64,000 bases of DNA from Microbacterium sp. EST19A (GTDB lineage Bacteria; Actinomycetota; Actinomycetes; Actinomycetales; Microbacteriaceae), in NCBI RefSeq assembly GCF_019969685.1, contig NZ_JAHXYZ010000006.1:1-64000 (forward strand), in the 5' to 3' direction. Below the pieces are notes generated by a model. That model ran no database searches. It was given only the letters and a program-made list of their open reading frames with translations, and was not told where the DNA came from. Position numbers and translations under genes: made by a program. Within the stretch, counting starts at the first letter, position 1; the number at the start of each line of letters is the position of its first letter. Positions 60,948-64,000 of this stretch are shown piece by piece.

Positions 60948-60951
60948 GTGA
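60835..60951 (+). pseudogene. Possible 3' remnant of a small gene coupled to the relaxase
   Basis: A 37-codon open stretch ending in a TGA that overlaps the relaxase GTG (GTGA). It reads SAATRLASEARRLTRQ and then AAERWLREGPDAYLVIEGG, which looks protein-like, but no start codon precedes it: a stop lies at 60835. It may be the remnant of a truncated or frameshifted gene, for example a relaxase accessory protein. The hairpin at 60868-60891 lies inside it. Confidence 0.3.
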
Positions 60952-63900
60952 CGGTTTCGATGCGGGTGATGTCTGCCGGTGACGGCTACAAGTATCTGCT
61001 GCGCACAGTCGCCACAGGTGACGGCGATCGTTCCCTCTCAACACCCCTGACTCGCTACTACGCAGAGAAAGGAAGCCCACCCGGACGCTGGCTCGGCTCC
61101 GCCGTGACCGCACTCGGCAGCAGCGCGATCTCGGTGGGCGATCAAGTCACCGAGACTCAACTCCAGCTCTTGATTGGCATGGGCCGTGACCCGGTGACCG
61201 GTGACCCGCTCGGGTCCGCGTATCGGAACTATCCGACCGCGACTGAGCGCATCCAGCAGCGTGCCGCCAAGCTCGACGACAATCTCGGCGTGACCGAGCG
61301 GGCCGAAGCGGTCGGTGCAATCGAGACGGAAGAGGTGGCGAAGGGATCGCGGAAGGCGGTTGCAGGGTTCGACTTTACGTTCTCGATTCCGAAGTCCGCG
61401 TCGGTGCTGTGGGCGGTGTCGGATGCGGGCACGCAATCACTGATTGCGGATGCGCATCACGCGGCGGTTGCGGAGATGGTTGCGTTCATGGAACGGGAGG
61501 TAGCCGCAACCCGTGTCGGCGCGGTCGGACGCAACGGGGCGGTTGCGCAGGTCGATGTGACTGGGCTGATCGCAACCGCGTTCGAGCACTACGACAGCAG
61601 AGCCGGCGACCCCCACCTCCACACGCACGTCGTGATCTCGAACAAGGTGCAGACCGCACAAGACGGGAAATGGCGATCCCTCGACGGCCGACCCCTGCAC
61701 GCGGCAACGGTCGCACTGTCGGAAGTGCACGAAGCCGTGTTCGCTGACCACCTCACCCGCACCTTTGGCGTCGGGTGGGAAGCTCGCGAGATGGGGCGCG
61801 ACCGCAACCCTGCCTGGGCAATCACAGCGGTGCCAGAGAAACTCGTGGCCGAGTTCTCGTCGCGCTCGCGGCAGATCGAGCAAGAAAAGAACCGGCTCAT
61901 CGCCGAGTACATCGAGCGCCACGGACGGCAACCTTCGTCAACCACCGTGATCAAACTACGCGCACAGGCAACGCTCGCCACCCGGCCCGAGAAACAAGTT
62001 CGTTCTCTCGCCGCCCTCACCGCAGAGTGGCGGGCACGAGCGACCCATCTCCTCGGTAAAGACGCCACGACCTGGGTCCGCACCGTCATTGAGAACGGCG
62101 CCCCGCTGATACTGCGTGCTGACGACGTGCCGCTGGATGTGATCGCGGAGCTCGGGCGCAGCGTTGTTGAGATGGTGGGGGAGAAGCGGTCGACCTGGCG
62201 GCGGTGGAACCTCACCGCCGAAGCCGCCCGCCAGACCATGCCCTACCGCTTCGCCACCACCAGAGACCGCGAAGCAATCGTCGGGATGGTCGTGGATTCC
62301 GCCGAAGCCGCCTCACTGCGACTGACCCCGCCCGAACTCGCGACCAGTCCCGCGGTGTTCCGCCGGCCTGACGAGAGCAGCGCGTTCCGCCCGAAGGCAT
62401 CGACGGTGTACACATCAGAAGAACTCCTCGCCGCCGAAGACCGGCTCCTCGAACGCTCCCGTGACACCACTGCCTCGACCGTGCCCATCGACGTCGTGGA
62501 AAAGGTGACCACCCGCCCCGACCGTGAAGGGCGAATGCTCGGCGAAGACCAGGCTGCAGCGCTTGCGGCGGTGGCCGTGTCAGGGCGAGTAGTCGATGTC
62601 CTGGTCGGCCCAGCAGGGGCCGGGAAGACCACGGCCATGCGCGCACTTGGCACTGCGTGGGAACGCGAGCACGGACGAAACAGCGTCGTCGGACTTGCCC
62701 CATCGGCAGTCGCGGCGCAGGTCCTCGCCGACGACCTCGGTATCACGACGGAGAACACCGCGAAATGGTGGGACACCCATCAGCGCACCGGTACGACCTT
62801 CCGGAAGGGGCAACTGATCATCATCGACGAAGCCTCACTTGCCGGCACCCTCTCCCTCGACCGCATCACCGCGTTGGCTGAAGAGGTGGGGGCGAAGGTG
62901 CTGCTGGTGGGGGACTGGGCGCAACTCCAATCCGTCACCGCAGGTGGTGCGTTCTCCCTCCTCGTCCACGACCGCGACGATGCCCCCGAACTGATCGACG
63001 TGCACCGATTCGTGAATGTGTGGGAGAAGACCGCATCCCTCGACCTGCGTCACGGCCGTGCCGAAGCGATTGACGCATACGCTGACCACGACCGCATCAT
63101 CGGTGGCGACACCGAGACGATGATCGACGCCGCGTACACTGCCTGGCGCGCCGACACACGTGCTGGAATCGCGACGGTGCTGATCGCCGATTCGAACGAA
63201 TCCGTCCATGCCTTGAACCAGTGCGCCCGCGCAGACCTGATCCTCGACGGCACCGTGAACGCTCTCCGCGAAGTCGAACTCCACGACGCCTCCCGAGCCG
63301 CCATCGGCGACACGATCATCACGCGCCGCAATGATCGGCGCCTGAACTCTGGCCGCGGGTGGGTGCGTAACGGCGACCGTTGGACAGTCACCGACGTCCG
63401 CGACGACGGCTCCCTCACCGTTCGCCGCGCCGGCACGCGTCGTGGTGGGGCGGTGGTGCTGCCGGCAGGGTATCTGGCTGAGCATGTCGATCTCGGATAC
63501 GCGGTGACCGCACACCGAGCTCAAGGCATCACGACCGACACCGCCCATATACTCGCTGACGCGACCACCACGAGGGAGAACTTGTACGTCGCGATGACCC
63601 GCGGACGCGAAGCGAACTTCGTCTACGTTGCCACCGACCGCCCTGACGGCTCCCACGACGGGCCGCACCCTGCAGACAACCCCGAGGCAACGGCACGGAC
63701 CGTGCTCTACGGGGTGCTGCAGCACGTCGGTGCCGAACTCTCCGCGCACGAGACGATCACCGCCGAACAGGAGGCATGGGGATCGGTGGCGCAACTCTCG
63801 GCCGAGTACGAAACGATCGCGCAAGCCGCACAACACGACCGCTGGGCAACCCTCATCCGTAGCTCCGGCCTGAACCCGGACGAGGCGGAAGACGCGATCC

Positions 63901-64000
63901 GCTCCGACACCTTCGGAGCACTTACCGCAGAGCTTCGACGCGCGGAAGCCAACCACCACGATGTAGACGCGCTACTCCCGCGCCTGGTTATGGCACGAGA
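60948..64000 (+). CDS. MobF-family relaxase (TraI/TrwC-like), 5' part
   Basis: Nicks the ICE DNA and leads it into the recipient. At least 1017 residues are visible, and the gene runs off the window. The relaxase domain has AGDGYKYLL, TRYYAEKGSPPGRW with the candidate catalytic Tyr pair, KAVAGFDFTFSIPKSASVLW, and the HUH motif GDPHLHTHVVI (near residue 225). The helicase part has Walker A VGPAGAGKTT (near 554), Walker B LIIIDEASLAG, LLVGDWAQLQSV, TAHRAQGITTDTAHIL and ENLYVAMTRGR. GTG 60948 or ATG 60960 may start it. It is a fused relaxase-helicase. Confidence 0.95.
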   Translation, partial: MTVSMRVMSAGDGYKYLLRTVATGDGDRSLSTPLTRYYAEKGSPPGRWLGSAVTALGSSAISVGDQVTETQLQLLIGMGRDPVTGDPLGSAYRNYPTATERIQQRAAKLDDNLGVTERAEAVGAIETEEVAKGSRKAVAGFDFTFSIPKSASVLWAVSDAGTQSLIADAHHAAVAEMVAFMEREVAATRVGAVGRNGAVAQVDVTGLIATAFEHYDSRAGDPHLHTHVVISNKVQTAQDGKWRSLDGRPLHAATVALSEVHEAVFADHLTRTFGVGWEAREMGRDRNPAWAITAVPEKLVAEFSSRSRQIEQEKNRLIAEYIERHGRQPSSTTVIKLRAQATLATRPEKQVRSLAALTAEWRARATHLLGKDATTWVRTVIENGAPLILRADDVPLDVIAELGRSVVEMVGEKRSTWRRWNLTAEAARQTMPYRFATTRDREAIVGMVVDSAEAASLRLTPPELATSPAVFRRPDESSAFRPKASTVYTSEELLAAEDRLLERSRDTTASTVPIDVVEKVTTRPDREGRMLGEDQAAALAAVAVSGRVVDVLVGPAGAGKTTAMRALGTAWEREHGRNSVVGLAPSAVAAQVLADDLGITTENTAKWWDTHQRTGTTFRKGQLIIIDEASLAGTLSLDRITALAEEVGAKVLLVGDWAQLQSVTAGGAFSLLVHDRDDAPELIDVHRFVNVWEKTASLDLRHGRAEAIDAYADHDRIIGGDTETMIDAAYTAWRADTRAGIATVLIADSNESVHALNQCARADLILDGTVNALREVELHDASRAAIGDTIITRRNDRRLNSGRGWVRNGDRWTVTDVRDDGSLTVRRAGTRRGGAVVLPAGYLAEHVDLGYAVTAHRAQGITTDTAHILADATTTRENLYVAMTRGREANFVYVATDRPDGSHDGPHPADNPEATARTVLYGVLQHVGAELSAHETITAEQEAWGSVAQLSAEYETIAQAAQHDRWATLIRSSGLNPDEAEDAIRSDTFGALTAELRRAEANHHDVDALLPRLVMAR

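Overview
The window looks like the chromosome of a high-GC Gram-positive actinobacterium, most likely a Microbacteriaceae member close to Microbacterium. The signs are very GC-rich codon use with long spurious antisense reading frames, frequent GTG starts, ATGA/GTGA gene overlaps, a Micrococcales-type 5S rRNA, a class Ib nrdHIEF operon and actinobacterial protein families throughout. All assignments come from reading the sequence; no searches were run.

Region 1 (1-3.6 kb): the end of an rRNA operon (5S plus terminator), then a leftward operon of an OmpA-like lipoprotein with tandem NFGDGSG repeats, a DUF3060-like lipoprotein, an OmpR-type response regulator and a histidine kinase. Region 2 (3.7-8.9 kb): an IclR regulator divergent from hutH-hutU-hutI (histidine to formiminoglutamate to glutamate); the probable formiminoglutamate hydrolase lies apart at 15.1-16.0 kb. 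Region 3 (8.9-15.1 kb): a LacI-controlled ABC sugar importer (binding protein and two permeases, no ATPase) with a glycogen-debranching-type glycosidase. Region 4 (16-28 kb): a DUF445 membrane protein, a CsoR/RcnR-type metal sensor, and an amine catabolism cluster (permease, glutamine-synthetase-like gamma-glutamylation enzyme, gamma-glutamyl hydrolase, aldehyde dehydrogenase, SDR, FadR-type regulator), followed by two tandem paralogous HTH proteins and a class III aminotransferase with an Lrp/AsnC regulator. Region 5 (28.3-36.8 kb): acyl-CoA dehydrogenase-like flavoprotein, alpha/beta hydrolase, PfkB kinase with an MFS permease, and nrdHIEF.

Region 6 (about 36.8 kb to the window end) is the left and central part of an integrative and conjugative element (ICE) inserted just after the nrdF terminator. 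It starts with a tyrosine integrase, an excisionase and a DprA-like protein. A leftward transfer operon runs from 57.2 kb to 40.2 kb: ArdC-like protein, primase-polymerase domain protein, DUF2637 protein, ParB-like protein, peptidoglycan hydrolase, two small membrane proteins, TrbL/VirB6-like protein, SCO6880-like and VirB4-like components, VirD4 coupling protein, SSB and DUF4913 protein. It is interrupted by a plus-strand DUF4062 gene. A rightward operon starts at 57.6 kb: XRE repressor, ImmA/IrrE-type metalloprotease, MAB_1171c-like membrane protein and a membrane-anchored alpha/beta hydrolase. A MobF (TraI/TrwC) relaxase then runs off the window end.

The most interesting feature is the control region at 57.25-57.59 kb. 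It holds four copies of a TTGAGCATGCTCAA operator with centres 44, 22 and 22 bp apart, between the transfer operon and the XRE/ImmA/membrane/hydrolase cassette. This suggests a repressor-protease switch for conjugation that may be fed by a membrane-linked signal. The other ICE end and its attachment sites are not visible.
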